From: Haloarculaceae archaeon H-GB1-1
GTDB taxonomy: Archaea; Halobacteriota; Halobacteria; Halobacteriales; Haloarculaceae
Assembly: GCA_029688825.1 (NCBI GenBank)
Contig: JARUKX010000008.1
Location: forward strand, 1 to 64,000
Direction: 5' to 3'
Length of the DNA stretch: 64,000 bases
Program-made: the position numbers and the translations under genes
Notes under the pieces: generated by a model
Databases searched by the model: none
What the model saw: only the letters and a program-made list of their open reading frames with translations
Told to the model about the DNA's origin: nothing
Shown here: piece after piece, positions 48,282 to 57,459 of the stretch
How the letters are laid out: each line of letters starts with the position of its first letter
Numbering within the stretch: the stretch's first letter is position 1

Positions 48282-49255
48282 AGGTACTCGCGGTGACGGA
48301 AGAACGCGACCAGGACGACGCTGACGACGAACATCCCGAGCATGACGGCGGGATAGCCGAACTGCCAGGTGAGTTCGGGCATGTTGTACGGGCTGTCCGA
48401 GAAGTTCATGCCGTAGACGCCGACGACGAACGTCAGCGGGATGAAGATGGTCGCGACGACGGTGAGCACCTTCATGATCTCGTTGGTGGACTGGCTGAGC
48501 GTGTTGAGGTAGATGTCCCGCGCACCGCTGACGAGGTCGCGGTACGTCTCGGTGAGATCGACGAGCTGGACGAGGTGGTCGTAGACGTCGCGGTAGTACT
48601 TCTCGGTCGCCTCACGAATCTGGGGTGGGTCACCGCGAGCGAGGACGCCGACGGCTTCCCGAGCGGGCCAGAGGAGCTTTCGGAACGAGAGGAGTTCGCG
48701 GCGGACGTTGTTGATGCGCTCCAGCGTTTCGATGTCCGTCGAGACGACGACCTCGTCCTCGATGTCTTCGATCTTGCTCTCGAGCCGGTCGAGCAGGTCG
48801 AAGTAACTGTCGACCAGGACGTCGACGACGCGGTACGCAGTGAAGTCCGCGCCGCGGTGGAGCAGGCGCTCGTCGCCGCGTCGGACGGCGTCGAGGACGC
48901 GGTCGACGGGCCCGCCCCCGTCGGGTGCGACAGTGACGACCCAGTCGTCGCCGACGAAGATACCGACGGAGTTCGACCGGATCTCCTCCTCGAAGGTCGT
49001 CTCTTCGCGTGCGAGGACGGCGGTTTTCAGTAGCACGAACGTGTACTCAGAGAACTCCTCCGTCTTCGCTCGGACGCCGTTCCGGACGTCTTCGATGGTG
49101 AGCTGGTGGAGATCGAACACGTCTGCGACAGCCGACACCTCCCCAGCGGTGGCCGCTTCGACGTGTACCCAGGTCGTCTCACTCGCGGCCCTCGCGGACT
49201 GGAGGTCCTCGTACTCCGTGACCGTCGAATCGTCGTAGACGAGTGCTGTCATCAC
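48278..49255 (-). CDS. corA: CorA-family magnesium/cobalt transporter
   Basis: A 325-residue channel-type divalent cation transporter. The long N-terminal cytosolic domain is followed by two C-terminal helices. The diagnostic YGMNF signature closes helix 1 near residue 285. It is normal in length. Its start overlaps the stop of a small membrane protein (ATGA at 49252-49255), so it is cotranslated with it. Confidence 0.96.
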   Translation of the reverse strand: MMTALVYDDSTVTEYEDLQSARAASETTWVHVEAATAGEVSAVADVFDLHQLTIEDVRNGVRAKTEEFSEYTFVLLKTAVLAREETTFEEEIRSNSVGIFVGDDWVVTVAPDGGGPVDRVLDAVRRGDERLLHRGADFTAYRVVDVLVDSYFDLLDRLESKIEDIEDEVVVSTDIETLERINNVRRELLSFRKLLWPAREAVGVLARGDPPQIREATEKYYRDVYDHLVQLVDLTETYRDLVSGARDIYLNTLSQSTNEIMKVLTVVATIFIPLTFVVGVYGMNFSDSPYNMPELTWQFGYPAVMLGMFVVSVVLVAFFRHREYL

Positions 49256-49419
49256 TGTGTCTCACCCGCGAGTGAGTAGCCGATGGCGGCGAGCGTGGTC
49301 CCGGCCATCACGGCCGTCACGGAGAAGGCGCGCCCGGTGTAGGGTACCGTCAGGCCGACTGCGTAGCCGGCCAGACCGACGACCGAGAGGACGAGCCCGG
49401 CCATCAGCGTCCGGTTCAT
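49252..49419 (-). CDS. 55-residue two-TM membrane protein coupled to corA
   Basis: A hydrophobic protein with helices MAGLVLSVVGLAGYAVGLTV and TAVMAGTTLAAIGYSLAG. It overlaps the corA start by 4 nt on the same strand, so it may assist or regulate the transporter. Start 49419 is preferred over far-upstream in-frame starts that would cross the divergent promoter. No named family is certain. Confidence 0.65.
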   Translation of the reverse strand: MNRTLMAGLVLSVVGLAGYAVGLTVPYTGRAFSVTAVMAGTTLAAIGYSLAGETQ

Positions 49420-49518
49420 GCAGCAACGCTCGGCTGGCGGTGGCAAAAGCGTTCGTCTCTCGCGACCCCGAACCTGTTCGGGACCGTTCCCTTTGGGCTG
49501 GCCGCCGTATCGATTCAT

Positions 49519-49917
49519 ATGAGCGCCAGTGAGGACGCCGTGAGTGCAGACGCCGAGCAAACGACGGTCGACGTCAAGTGTACGGGCCACGTCCGTGACG
49601 CCGTCGGACAGCCACGCATGGAGTACACCTTCGACGGAACCACCTTGCGTGAGTTCCTGACGGCCTTCTTCGAGGACTACGAGGTGGAGGAGTTGCTCAT
49701 CGCCGAGACGGAGACGGAGGCGACCACGCCGGGATGGGCGAACGCCCCTGCGGACCTTCCGGGGACGTGGACGAAGAACCCGCAGGGCGAGCAGACGCGG
49801 GCGTACGCTCGCGTCGCCGTGAACGGTCGCTTCAACGAGAACCTCGACGGCCTGGACACGGAGTTGACGGATGGCGACCGCGTCGCGCTGATGTACCCGT
49901 TCATGTTCTGCTGTTAG
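49519..49917 (+). CDS. MoaD/ThiS-like beta-grasp protein with Cys-Cys C-terminus
   Basis: A 132-residue ubiquitin-like protein. Residues 17-132 follow the beta-grasp order: TTVDVKCTGHVRDAVGQPRM, the helix TLREFLTAFFEDYEVEELL, a long insertion (about 64-95, with a Trp-rich ADLPGTWTKN), then VAVNGRFNENLDGLDTEL and GDRVALMYPFMFCC. Sulphur carriers end in Gly-Gly, but this one ends Phe-Cys-Cys, so it cannot use normal E1-type activation; the cysteines might bind sulphur or metal directly. Confidence 0.85.
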   Translation: MSASEDAVSADAEQTTVDVKCTGHVRDAVGQPRMEYTFDGTTLREFLTAFFEDYEVEELLIAETETEATTPGWANAPADLPGTWTKNPQGEQTRAYARVAVNGRFNENLDGLDTELTDGDRVALMYPFMFCC

Positions 49918-49929
49918 TCGCGTCGGTGA

Positions 49930-50577
49930 CTACGCAGCCGTCGCGTTGTGGTTCAGCCCACGGAGGAGCTTGTCCACGCGGTCCTGCTCGCTCTCGATCT
50001 GCTTCGGATGGATCGCGACGGCGATGACGTAGTCGTCGCCGTGTTTGAACGACGTCACGTGGACGAACACGGTCATGTCGATCCCCTCGAAGGAGCTATC
50101 GGCCTCGAACTTGTTGACGGTTCGGTCTTCGCCGAGCGACCTGACGGTTCGGTTCGTCACGTGCTCGACGTTGCTGACGCCCTTGTACTGCTGGATCAGC
50201 TCTCTGACGAGCCGTCTGTTGGACCAGTCCCCGACGGGGTTCAGCGTCTGCCCGGCGACGTCGACCGCCGGGGTCGTCAGGACGACGAACGTCGCGAAGC
50301 GTTTCTCGCCGAACATCCCGAGGTCGATGGTGTGGTCGTACTGCCGTTGATGATTGGTCACGTTGACGGTGACCGTCTGCCCGGCGGCCGTGACGTTCTG
50401 TTGTCGGTGGAAGGTACGGTTCTTCGTCAGTTCGTAGCCCGTCTCCGAGAGGACGGTCTCTTCGACGGTCGTCGGAGACGAACTGAACGTGAGCTGGCCA
50501 CCGTTCGCTCCGAGACAGCCGCTCGTGACGAGGAGGGCACAGAGCGCGAGTGCCGTGGAGGTGCGGGAGTCGAACAT
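49930..50577 (-). CDS. DUF6517-like lipoprotein
   Basis: A 215-residue exported protein. The N-terminus has a helix and a lipobox (LCALLVTSGCLGANGG, Cys near residue 21), so it is probably anchored by lipid on the outer face of the membrane. The rest is beta-rich with several Asn-X-Thr/Ser glycosylation-like sites (NVTAAG, NVTNHQ, NRTVRS). A haloarchaeal family I recall as DUF6517; function unknown. Confidence 0.82.
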   Translation of the reverse strand: MFDSRTSTALALCALLVTSGCLGANGGQLTFSSSPTTVEETVLSETGYELTKNRTFHRQQNVTAAGQTVTVNVTNHQRQYDHTIDLGMFGEKRFATFVVLTTPAVDVAGQTLNPVGDWSNRRLVRELIQQYKGVSNVEHVTNRTVRSLGEDRTVNKFEADSSFEGIDMTVFVHVTSFKHGDDYVIAVAIHPKQIESEQDRVDKLLRGLNHNATAA

Positions 50578-50643
50578 GGTACACCCGCCTTTCCGACACG
50601 GCGGTAAAAGTCTCGTGGCTACGCTGGTAGCTCCAGTCCGTGA

Positions 50644-52128
50644 CTACTCGAAGCGGAACGACGGGCCGTCGTCGCTGTCCTCGACGGTGACGCCGAGGGC
50701 TTCGAGTTCGTCTCGGAGTTCGTCGGCACGCTCGTAGTTGCCGGCCTCACGTTCGGCCTGGCGAACGTCGAGAACGAGTTCGACGAGGTCCGCTGCGACA
50801 GTCACCTCGCCAGCGTCGCTGTCGCCGAGTTCCAGTCCGAGGACGCCACCACCGAGCTCTTCGAGCGTTTCGATACTCTCCCGAAGCCCGCAGTAGTCGT
50901 AGGCGTCGTGGTCGTCGACGTGGCGGTTGATAGCACTGGTGAGTTCGAGCAGGGCGGTCTGCGCGCCGCGAGTGTCGAAGTCGTCGTTCATGGCGTCGGT
51001 GAACGATTCACGAGCCGTGGTGACGGCGTCGCGCAGTGCTTCGTCGGTGACCTTGGTGTAGGCGTCCGGGCTGTCACAGGCCTCGACGGCACGCTCGTAG
51101 CCGCGCTCCAGTCGGTTCCACCGCTCCGTCGCCTCCTCGATGGTGTCCTCGCCGAACACCGCGGCGTTGCTGTAGGCGGTCTGGAGCAGGAAGGTCCTGA
51201 CGACGTTCGGGCCGAACTCCGCCACCGCGTTCTCGACGGTGAAGAAGTTCCCCAGCGAGGAGGACATCTTCTCGCCTTTCGTCTCCAGCAGGCGGACGTG
51301 CATCCAGTACTTCGCGAACTGCTGGCCGGTGGCGGCCTCGCTCTGTGCGATCTCGTTCTCGTGGTGGGGAAAGACGAGGTCCTGGCCGCCGACGTGAACG
51401 TCGATGGAGTCGTCGAGGTGTGTCATGCTCATCGCCGAGCACTCGATGTGCCAGCCGGGGCGGCCTTTGCCCCACGGTGCGTCCCAGGTCTGGGCGGTGG
51501 CACACGCTTCCTCGGCGGGTGCTGCGCCGTCGTGGCGGTGCTCCGCGATGTCTTCGGGGTCGACGCCGTCGGCCTTCCACAGCGCGAAGTCGGCCGGATT
51601 TCGTTTCTCGCTCCGTTCGGCGGCGTCGCCCTGGGTCTCGATCTCAGAGACGTCCTGGTTGGAGAGCTTGCCGTAGTCGTCGAACTCGCTCACGTCGAAG
51701 TAGACCGACCCGTTGGACTCGTAGGCGTAGCCCTTCTCGACGAGCGTCTCGACGAGGTCGATTATCTCGGGGACGTGTTCGGAGACCCGCGGGTACACTT
51801 CGGTCCGTTCGAGGTTCAGCGACCGCATGTCCCGGAGGACCGTTCGGATGTAGTGCTTGGCGACGTCGGCCTCGCTGTCGCCGACCTCCCCGACGCGGGC
51901 GACGATCTTCTCGTTGACGTCGGTGAAGTTCTCGACGTGGCGGACGTCGTAACCCAGGTGTTCGAGCCAGCGGTGCATCACGTCTACGTGTACCCAGCCG
52001 CGGGCGTGACCGAGGTGTGCCGGGTCCGAGACCGTCAGGCCACAGTAGTACAGAAGGACGGAGTCGGGGTCTCGTGGCTCGAACGGCTCACGCTCGCCGG
52101 TCAACGTATTCGTCACCCGGAGTGTCAT
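50644..52128 (-). CDS. cysS: Cysteinyl-tRNA synthetase
   Basis: A 494-residue class I aminoacyl-tRNA synthetase that charges tRNA-Cys. The HIGH-like motif is in PAHLGHARGW near residues 36-45, and the KMSKS-like motif in GEKMSSSLGN near 272-281. The zinc-site cysteines and the C-terminal anticodon-binding helices (AEREAGNYERADELRDELEA) are visible. Full length and normal. Confidence 0.97.
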   Translation of the reverse strand: MTLRVTNTLTGEREPFEPRDPDSVLLYYCGLTVSDPAHLGHARGWVHVDVMHRWLEHLGYDVRHVENFTDVNEKIVARVGEVGDSEADVAKHYIRTVLRDMRSLNLERTEVYPRVSEHVPEIIDLVETLVEKGYAYESNGSVYFDVSEFDDYGKLSNQDVSEIETQGDAAERSEKRNPADFALWKADGVDPEDIAEHRHDGAAPAEEACATAQTWDAPWGKGRPGWHIECSAMSMTHLDDSIDVHVGGQDLVFPHHENEIAQSEAATGQQFAKYWMHVRLLETKGEKMSSSLGNFFTVENAVAEFGPNVVRTFLLQTAYSNAAVFGEDTIEEATERWNRLERGYERAVEACDSPDAYTKVTDEALRDAVTTARESFTDAMNDDFDTRGAQTALLELTSAINRHVDDHDAYDYCGLRESIETLEELGGGVLGLELGDSDAGEVTVAADLVELVLDVRQAEREAGNYERADELRDELEALGVTVEDSDDGPSFRFE

Positions 52129-52182
52129 TACCGGTGTGAACTTGGCCGTTCGGTTTCAACCCATCGGAACCGCCGAGCCGAC

Positions 52183-52416
52183 TCAGGAGTCGAAGTACGA
52201 CCGTCCTTTGTCGGTGGCGGCGTAGTAGCCCTTCGCTTCGAGGACGCGTTCGACGTAGCCACGCTCCTCGAGCACCTGCAGGCGTCGATTGACCGTCCGC
52301 TTCGAGATGTCCTCGCCCTGCCGGTGGAGGTTCTCGTAGATGGGTGTCGGCGGGAGTGCGAGATCCGTCTCGACGAGGAGTTCGAGAACGATCTCGTCTC
52401 GATAGTTCAACTTCAC
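52183..52416 (-). CDS. Winged-helix transcriptional regulator
   Basis: A 77-residue single-domain winged helix: VKLNYRDEIVLELLVETD, then ALPPTPIYENLHRQGEDIS with KRTVNRRLQVLEERGYVERV as recognition helix and wing, ending AKGYYAATDKGRSYFDS. I use a GTG start at 52416 because the conserved protein begins there; an ATG at 52461 is the nearest upstream alternative. It lies between cysS and the divergent CosB-like gene, whose control region holds two 7-9-7 inverted repeats it might bind. Confidence 0.7.
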   Translation of the reverse strand: MKLNYRDEIVLELLVETDLALPPTPIYENLHRQGEDISKRTVNRRLQVLEERGYVERVLEAKGYYAATDKGRSYFDS

Positions 52417-52485
52417 TCGGTTACCACTACGGCCAGACGGGGATAAGCGTGATTCCCACATAGCTGACGAATGCGACAGCAGACG

Positions 52486-52508
52486 TTGCCAAGAATGCGT
52501 GTTGGCAA
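52486..52508. promoter_or_regulatory. Inverted repeat TTGCCAA-N9-TTGGCAA
   Basis: A perfect 7-bp inverted repeat with a 9-nt spacer, 23 bp in total. Arms are one and a half helical turns apart, as for a dimeric winged-helix regulator. Confidence 0.45.
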
Positions 52509-52581
52509 GGAACTGTGGACCATCCCGCATCCAGGAGAAGTAAACTGGACGGAAGTCCGTCGTAACGTCCTCTCATCGTGG

Positions 52582-52604
52582 GTGAGCGTGTTTTGTCCGC
52601 TCAC
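52582..52604. promoter_or_regulatory. Inverted repeat GTGAGCG-N9-CGCTCAC
   Basis: A second perfect 7-9-7 inverted repeat with the same geometry but unrelated arms. It ends 69 bp before the CosB-like start codon. Confidence 0.45.
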
Positions 52605-52673
52605 AACTCCGTTTTCAGGAATGAAACTTAGCCCGTAACCCTTTTGCGTTCTTTTTTGAGACTGTTCTGTACT

Positions 52674-53660
52674 ATGGATGGTACGTACTCCAGACGAGAC
52701 GTGCTGCGGGGAGGTGGCCTCGTTGGCGCGGGGCTCCTCGCCGGCTGTCTGGGGTCAGGATCGGAGACGGACAGTAGTTCGGGGAGTAGTTCGAGCGGCG
52801 ACCAGTTCGTCGTCGGCTCGAAGACCTTCGCCGAGAACAAGATTCTCGGCTACATGGCCTACGAAATTATCAAGAACAATACCAGCGTCGAGGTCGTCGA
52901 CGAGATGAGTTTCGGTGCGACGAGCAAGGCCTGGGACGGACTCGTGAACGGTCCGCTCGACATGTACTGGTCGTACACGGGGACGTTGTGGTTGACGCAC
53001 CCGCCGACGAACGATTCGCCGATTCCAGACAAACAGGAGCAATACGAGAAGGCGAAGGCGGAGATGGAGTCGGAATACGAGATGGAGATACTCGAGATGG
53101 CTCCGTTCCACAACGGATACGGCCTCAACGCGCGGCCGGCCTGGATACGCGACACCGGCATCTCGGCTATCAGCGACCTCGCTGCTGCCATCAACGCGGG
53201 CCAGACCGACATCCGCATCGCTATCGGACCGGCGTTCTACAACCGACCGGACGGGTGGTCCGGGCTGCTGGAGTACTACGGCGTCGAGGAATCGGCGATC
53301 GCGGAGTGGAACGACAACGGGAATGTGATGGTCGTCAACAAGGGACTCACGTACGCAGAACTCGGCGCGGGGAACACCGACATCGCGATGGGGTTCACGA
53401 CGGATCCGCAGATTCATTCGATGGACCTGCAGCCGCTCGAAGACGACGAGAGCTTCTGGCCCTGGTACAACCCGGTCCCGTGCGTCTCGGGCACGGACAC
53501 GCTGGAGGCGAATCCCGACGTGAAAACCCAGCTCAACAAACTCGGGCCGGCAATCGGTGACGCGTCGAAGATGCGAGAGCTCAACGGACGGGTGGTACTC
53601 GACGGAAAGAGTTCCCAGACCGTCGCCCGCGACTTCCTCACCGAGGAGGGGCTGATCTAG
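52674..53660 (+). CDS. CosB-like betaine-binding lipoprotein (OpuC/ProX type)
   Basis: A 328-residue extracellular binding protein. The twin-arginine signal SRRDVLRGGGLVGAGLLAG leads to a lipobox Cys (AGC near residue 27), so it is Tat-exported and lipid-anchored. The mature part is an OpuAC-like type II fold: FVVGSKTFAENKILGYMAYE, WDGLVNGPLDMYWSYTGTLW and the aromatic-rich FWPWYNPVPC. No ABC permease or ATPase is adjacent. The next gene, starting at the very next base, is a chemotaxis transducer, matching the CosB-CosT pair of Halobacterium for osmolyte taxis. ATG 52674 is preferred to a TTG 10 codons upstream. Confidence 0.92.
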   Translation: MDGTYSRRDVLRGGGLVGAGLLAGCLGSGSETDSSSGSSSSGDQFVVGSKTFAENKILGYMAYEIIKNNTSVEVVDEMSFGATSKAWDGLVNGPLDMYWSYTGTLWLTHPPTNDSPIPDKQEQYEKAKAEMESEYEMEILEMAPFHNGYGLNARPAWIRDTGISAISDLAAAINAGQTDIRIAIGPAFYNRPDGWSGLLEYYGVEESAIAEWNDNGNVMVVNKGLTYAELGAGNTDIAMGFTTDPQIHSMDLQPLEDDESFWPWYNPVPCVSGTDTLEANPDVKTQLNKLGPAIGDASKMRELNGRVVLDGKSSQTVARDFLTEEGLI

Positions 53661-56048
53661 ATGACCTCCGACGACGCCGGTGGTGGCGGACTGCGCTCGC
53701 TCGTACCGTCGCAGATACGTCGGTCGTATCTCGCGAAGTTCGCCATCGCGCTCGTGTTGATTCTGGTGGTCATCGGTGCCATCGGGTTCGTGGTGCAGTC
53801 GACGACCGCGAGCACGCTGAACGAGAACGTCGAGCAGAAGCTCATTCTCCAGTCCGAATCGGACGCTGCTGGACTGAGCGAGTGGCTGTCCAGTAATCGT
53901 CGGCCGGCTCGGCTCGTCTCCGACAACCCGGTCTTCGATACGGGGTCGACGGGCGAGATTCGGGCGTATCTGAACGACGAGTTGTCGAACAAGCTGTCGA
54001 ACACGGACGTCACGGCGATCCACTACGTCCACATGCGCGAGCACACGGTCGTCACCAGTACCGACGACGGACGTCTCGGTGAGTCGCTGGGCGACGTGCC
54101 CTGGACCCAGCGCTGGAGCTTCAACAGCTACGACGACGTCTACGTCTCCAAACCCTACACGGGACCGGAGGGCGACACCGTCATGGCGTTCGTCAGCCCG
54201 GTCAACGGCGTGACCAACCGCGCCCTCGTGATGATCGTCGACGTCAGTGCGGTCAGCGATACGTTCCAGACGCCGGTCGAAGGCGGCTTCACTCGCGTCG
54301 TCGACTCCAGCGGGCAAGTCGTCTTCGCCACGAACGGGAACCAGACGCTCCAGCCGTACATCAAGGACCCCAACGCGTCGTCGACAGCGCTCTCGGACGG
54401 CCTGAAAGGGAATTCAGGGTTCGTCTCGAACCCGGTGCTCGCCGACTCCCTCGGGACCGACATCGTCGCCGCGTACGCGCCGGTCGAGGACACCGACTGG
54501 GTCGTCCTCAAGCACGCACCCACAGAGAACGCGTTCGCACTTCGAGAGAGCGTCACCAACGGGATCCTCTCGTTCATGGGCGTGGCGCTGATCGGAATCG
54601 TCTTGCTCGGGGCGACGCTCGGTCGGAACACCGCGACCGACGTGAGCACGCTCTCGAAGCGCGCCGGGGCCATCGAGAGCGGCGAGTTCGACGTCGAACT
54701 CGAGAGCGGTCGCGAGGACGAGATCGGACGGCTCTACGACTCGATCGCCAGCATGCGCGACTCGCTGGTGACGCGAATCGAGCAGGCTGAGGAAGCCCAG
54801 AAGGAAGCCGACGCGGCGCTCGACGAGGCCGACGAGGCACGCGAGCGGGCCGAGGATGCACGCCAGGAGGCCGAAGCCCTCGCGACCCACCTCGAACACA
54901 AGGGCGAGGAGTTCGGTGACGTCATCGAGGGCGTCGCGTCCGGCGACCTGACCAAGCGGATGGACCCGGCGTCCGAGAGCGAGGCGATGACCGACATCGC
55001 GGTCGCGTTCAACGAGATGGTCGCCCAGTGGGAGGAGACCCTCGTCGAGATCCAGGACTTCGCCCAGGAGGTCGACGAAGCGAGCCAGGACACGACGACG
55101 ACCGTCCGGGAGATACGCAAGGCCAGCCAGAAGGTCAGCGAGTCCACCCAGACCATCACCGACGTGACGGCCGAACAGAAGGAACACGTCGGCGAGGTCT
55201 CCGGGGAGATGTCGGACCTCAGTGCGACCATCGAGGAGATCACCTCGACCGCCTCCAACGTCGCCCAGACCGCCTCCGAAACGGCAGACCGGGGCGAGAC
55301 CGGTCAGGTGGCGGCGGAGGAGGCCATCGACGAACTCGACACCATCGAATCGCAGATGTCGACGGCCGTCGACGAGGTCGAGACGCTCGACGACCAGATG
55401 AACGAGATCGTCGACATCGTGGACTTCATCACCGACATCGCCGAGGAGACGAACCTGCTCGCGCTCAACGCCAACATCGAGGCCGCACGCGCGGGCGAGG
55501 CAGGCAGCGGGTTCGCCGTCGTCGCCGACGAGGTGAAGTCGCTCGCCGAGGAGACGAAGGACGCCGCCGAAGAGATCGAGGGGCTCATCTCCCGTGTCAG
55601 CGACCAGACCGAATCGACGAAGTCCGACATGCAGGACGTCAACGAGCGGGTCGACGTCGGCATGGAGACCATCGAAGAAGCCCTCTCCGCCCTCGACGAG
55701 ATCGCCGACTACGCCGACGACACGAACGACGGCGTGCAGGAGATCCGCCGTGCAACGGAGGAACAGGCCACGACGTCCCAGGAAGTCGCGGGCATGACCG
55801 ACCGCGTGGCCGACATCGCGGACGAGACGGTCTCGGAGACGGAGAACGTGGCGGCAGCGGCCGAAGAACAGGAAGCGTCCATCCGGAACGTCGCCGACCA
55901 GGTCGACTCGTTGTCCGAGCGAACGAGCGACCTGCGCGACCGACTCGACCACTTCACCGTCGGCGACGACGTCGACGTCTCGGGGTCGACGAGCGGTCGG
56001 TCGGCCGCCGATGGCGGCACCCGGTCAGGCGGACTCGACCAGTCGTAG
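53661..56048 (+). CDS. CosT-like methyl-accepting chemotaxis transducer
   Basis: A 795-residue transducer. TM1 ([19 protein letters not shown], residues 25-43) and TM2 (about 292-318) bracket an extracellular domain of about 240 residues of Cache/4HB size. HAMP modules follow (about 318-370 and 410-465), then a long coiled-coil signalling hairpin. Its tip, with [19 protein letters not shown]-type sequence (about 585-605), binds CheA/CheW. Glu/Gln-rich methylation helices flank it. The start follows the CosB-like stop without a gap, so the extracellular domain probably docks the loaded binding protein. Confidence 0.93.
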   Translation: MTSDDAGGGGLRSLVPSQIRRSYLAKFAIALVLILVVIGAIGFVVQSTTASTLNENVEQKLILQSESDAAGLSEWLSSNRRPARLVSDNPVFDTGSTGEIRAYLNDELSNKLSNTDVTAIHYVHMREHTVVTSTDDGRLGESLGDVPWTQRWSFNSYDDVYVSKPYTGPEGDTVMAFVSPVNGVTNRALVMIVDVSAVSDTFQTPVEGGFTRVVDSSGQVVFATNGNQTLQPYIKDPNASSTALSDGLKGNSGFVSNPVLADSLGTDIVAAYAPVEDTDWVVLKHAPTENAFALRESVTNGILSFMGVALIGIVLLGATLGRNTATDVSTLSKRAGAIESGEFDVELESGREDEIGRLYDSIASMRDSLVTRIEQAEEAQKEADAALDEADEARERAEDARQEAEALATHLEHKGEEFGDVIEGVASGDLTKRMDPASESEAMTDIAVAFNEMVAQWEETLVEIQDFAQEVDEASQDTTTTVREIRKASQKVSESTQTITDVTAEQKEHVGEVSGEMSDLSATIEEITSTASNVAQTASETADRGETGQVAAEEAIDELDTIESQMSTAVDEVETLDDQMNEIVDIVDFITDIAEETNLLALNANIEAARAGEAGSGFAVVADEVKSLAEETKDAAEEIEGLISRVSDQTESTKSDMQDVNERVDVGMETIEEALSALDEIADYADDTNDGVQEIRRATEEQATTSQEVAGMTDRVADIADETVSETENVAAAAEEQEASIRNVADQVDSLSERTSDLRDRLDHFTVGDDVDVSGSTSGRSAADGGTRSGGLDQS

Positions 56049-56492
56049 GGCGTCCGCGCCCGCGCGGCGCTCGACGACGACGAGGAGGGCGTCTCCGGCA
56101 ACGCCTGCCGCAACGACCGACACATCTGCCGTTTCGAGCCGGCCAAGTACTCTTCTGAGGTCTCCCGCGTCGACGTCACCCGTCGCCAACAGTCCCGTGA
56201 GCGACCCCGACCCGGGAACGAGCGCCGTCTCACCGACCGTGAGGAGCGCGTTCTCGGCCTCGCCTTCGCCGAGGCCGCTCTCCATCGTCACACGTCTGTC
56301 GACGTCCGTCTCGTCGTACGCCGGAAGTTCCTCGGCGTATCGACGGAGCGCCGCGACGACGGCGTCCGTCTCGTCATCTCCGACGTCGATGAAGCGAGCC
56401 GCGGCACTGTAGTTCACGACGCCCGCCCTGAGTGCCTCGTAGAGGAACGGACGTGCGTCGACTGCCGCCCGCGTTGCTGCTGCGAGTGTCAC
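56025..56492 (-). CDS. DUF7523-like haloarchaeal protein
   Basis: A 155-residue protein beginning [20 protein letters not shown]. The N-terminal part is helical (about 1-65: [17 protein letters not shown] and [12 protein letters not shown]). The C-terminal half has strand-rich ACT-like pattern ([19 protein letters not shown]), which suggests two regulatory-type subdomains. I use GTG at 56492; an ATG at 56537 would add 15 residues. It overlaps the CosT-like 3' end by 24 bp in convergent orientation. Role unknown; family recalled as DUF7523. Confidence 0.75.
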   Translation of the reverse strand: MTLAAATRAAVDARPFLYEALRAGVVNYSAAARFIDVGDDETDAVVAALRRYAEELPAYDETDVDRRVTMESGLGEGEAENALLTVGETALVPGSGSLTGLLATGDVDAGDLRRVLGRLETADVSVVAAGVAGDALLVVVERRAGADALRLVESA

Positions 56493-56580
56493 GTGCGAGT
56501 GGCGTCCGCGGGAGGCGAAAAACCTGCCGCTATCCATGACGGTACCACTATACTGCTGTAGGGCGTGGCATCTACAACCC

Positions 56581-57459
56581 ATGCAGGCGCTCGTAATCGC
56601 CGCCCATGGCTCCCACCTCAACGCCGCCTCCAGTACCCCCGCGTTCGCCCACGCCGACACCATCCGCGAGGTCGGGGCGTTCGACGAGGTCCGCGAGTGC
56701 TTCTGGAAGGAGGAGCCGTCGTTCCGGGAGGTACTCCGAACCCTGGAGAGCGAGGAGGTCTTCGTCGTCCCGCTGTTCGTCAGCGAGGGGTACTTCACCG
56801 AGCAGGTCATCCCCCGCGAACTCCGACTCTCCGGCTTCGACCCCGAGAAGTGGGACTCCGACGGGACGAGCGCAGACCACGTCACGCTCACCGCGAGCGA
56901 CGTCGAGAAGACGGTCCACTACTGCGGTCCGATCGGCACCCACGACGCGATGACCGACGTCGTCGTCCAGCGGGCCGAGTCCGTCACGGGCGACCCGACG
57001 GTCGGAGACGGCTTCGGACTCGCCGTGGTCGGCCACGGAACCGAGCGCAACGAGAACTCCGCGAAAGCGGTCCACTACCACGCCGACCGCATTGCCGACC
57101 GCGGTCGGTTCGACGAAGTCCGTGCGCTGTTCATGGACGAATCGCCCGAGGTCGACGACGTCACCGACCACTTCGACAGCGACGACGTCGTCGTCGTCCC
57201 GCTGTTCATCGCCGACGGCTACCACACCGAGGAGGATATCCCAGAGGACGTCGGACTGACCGACGACTACCGGACCGGCTACGACGTTCCGACGACCGTC
57301 GACGACACCCGAATCTGGTACTCCGGTGCGGTCGGCACCGAGGACCTCCTGGCGGACGTCGTCCTCGAACGCGCGAGCGACGCAGGGGCGAGCGTCCAGG
57401 CCGAAATCGAGCAGGTTCGCGAACGCACCCGGACGGTCGCCCTCGCGACCGGTGACTGA
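56581..57459 (+). CDS. cbiX: CbiX-type sirohydrochlorin chelatase, double domain
   Basis: A 292-residue cytoplasmic chelatase that inserts cobalt (or iron/nickel) into sirohydrochlorin. Two CbiX halves are seen: QALVIAAHGSHLN at the start and GLAVVGHGTERNENS near 147-161, each with a catalytic His. The supporting strands EEVFVVPLFVSEGYF and DDVVVVPLFIADGYH repeat with the same spacing. The stop and the next start overlap by one base, linking it to the DR2241-family gene. Confidence 0.93.
   Translation: MQALVIAAHGSHLNAASSTPAFAHADTIREVGAFDEVRECFWKEEPSFREVLRTLESEEVFVVPLFVSEGYFTEQVIPRELRLSGFDPEKWDSDGTSADHVTLTASDVEKTVHYCGPIGTHDAMTDVVVQRAESVTGDPTVGDGFGLAVVGHGTERNENSAKAVHYHADRIADRGRFDEVRALFMDESPEVDDVTDHFDSDDVVVVPLFIADGYHTEEDIPEDVGLTDDYRTGYDVPTTVDDTRIWYSGAVGTEDLLADVVLERASDAGASVQAEIEQVRERTRTVALATGD

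Larger units (their letters stand above)
52417..52673. promoter_or_regulatory. Control region before the CosB-like gene
   Basis: 257 bp with two perfect inverted repeats of the same 7-9-7 shape: TTGCCAA-N9-TTGGCAA (52486-52508) and GTGAGCG-N9-CGCTCAC (52582-52604), 96 bp apart. T-rich DNA (52641-52656) precedes the ATG. The region probably contains the cosB promoter and sites for a dimeric regulator. Confidence 0.5.

Noticed and set aside
52644-52673. TTG start for the CosB-like gene, 10 codons upstream
   Set aside because: The extra residues would precede the Tat signal with an unfitting stretch; the ATG at 52674 suits the signal peptide.
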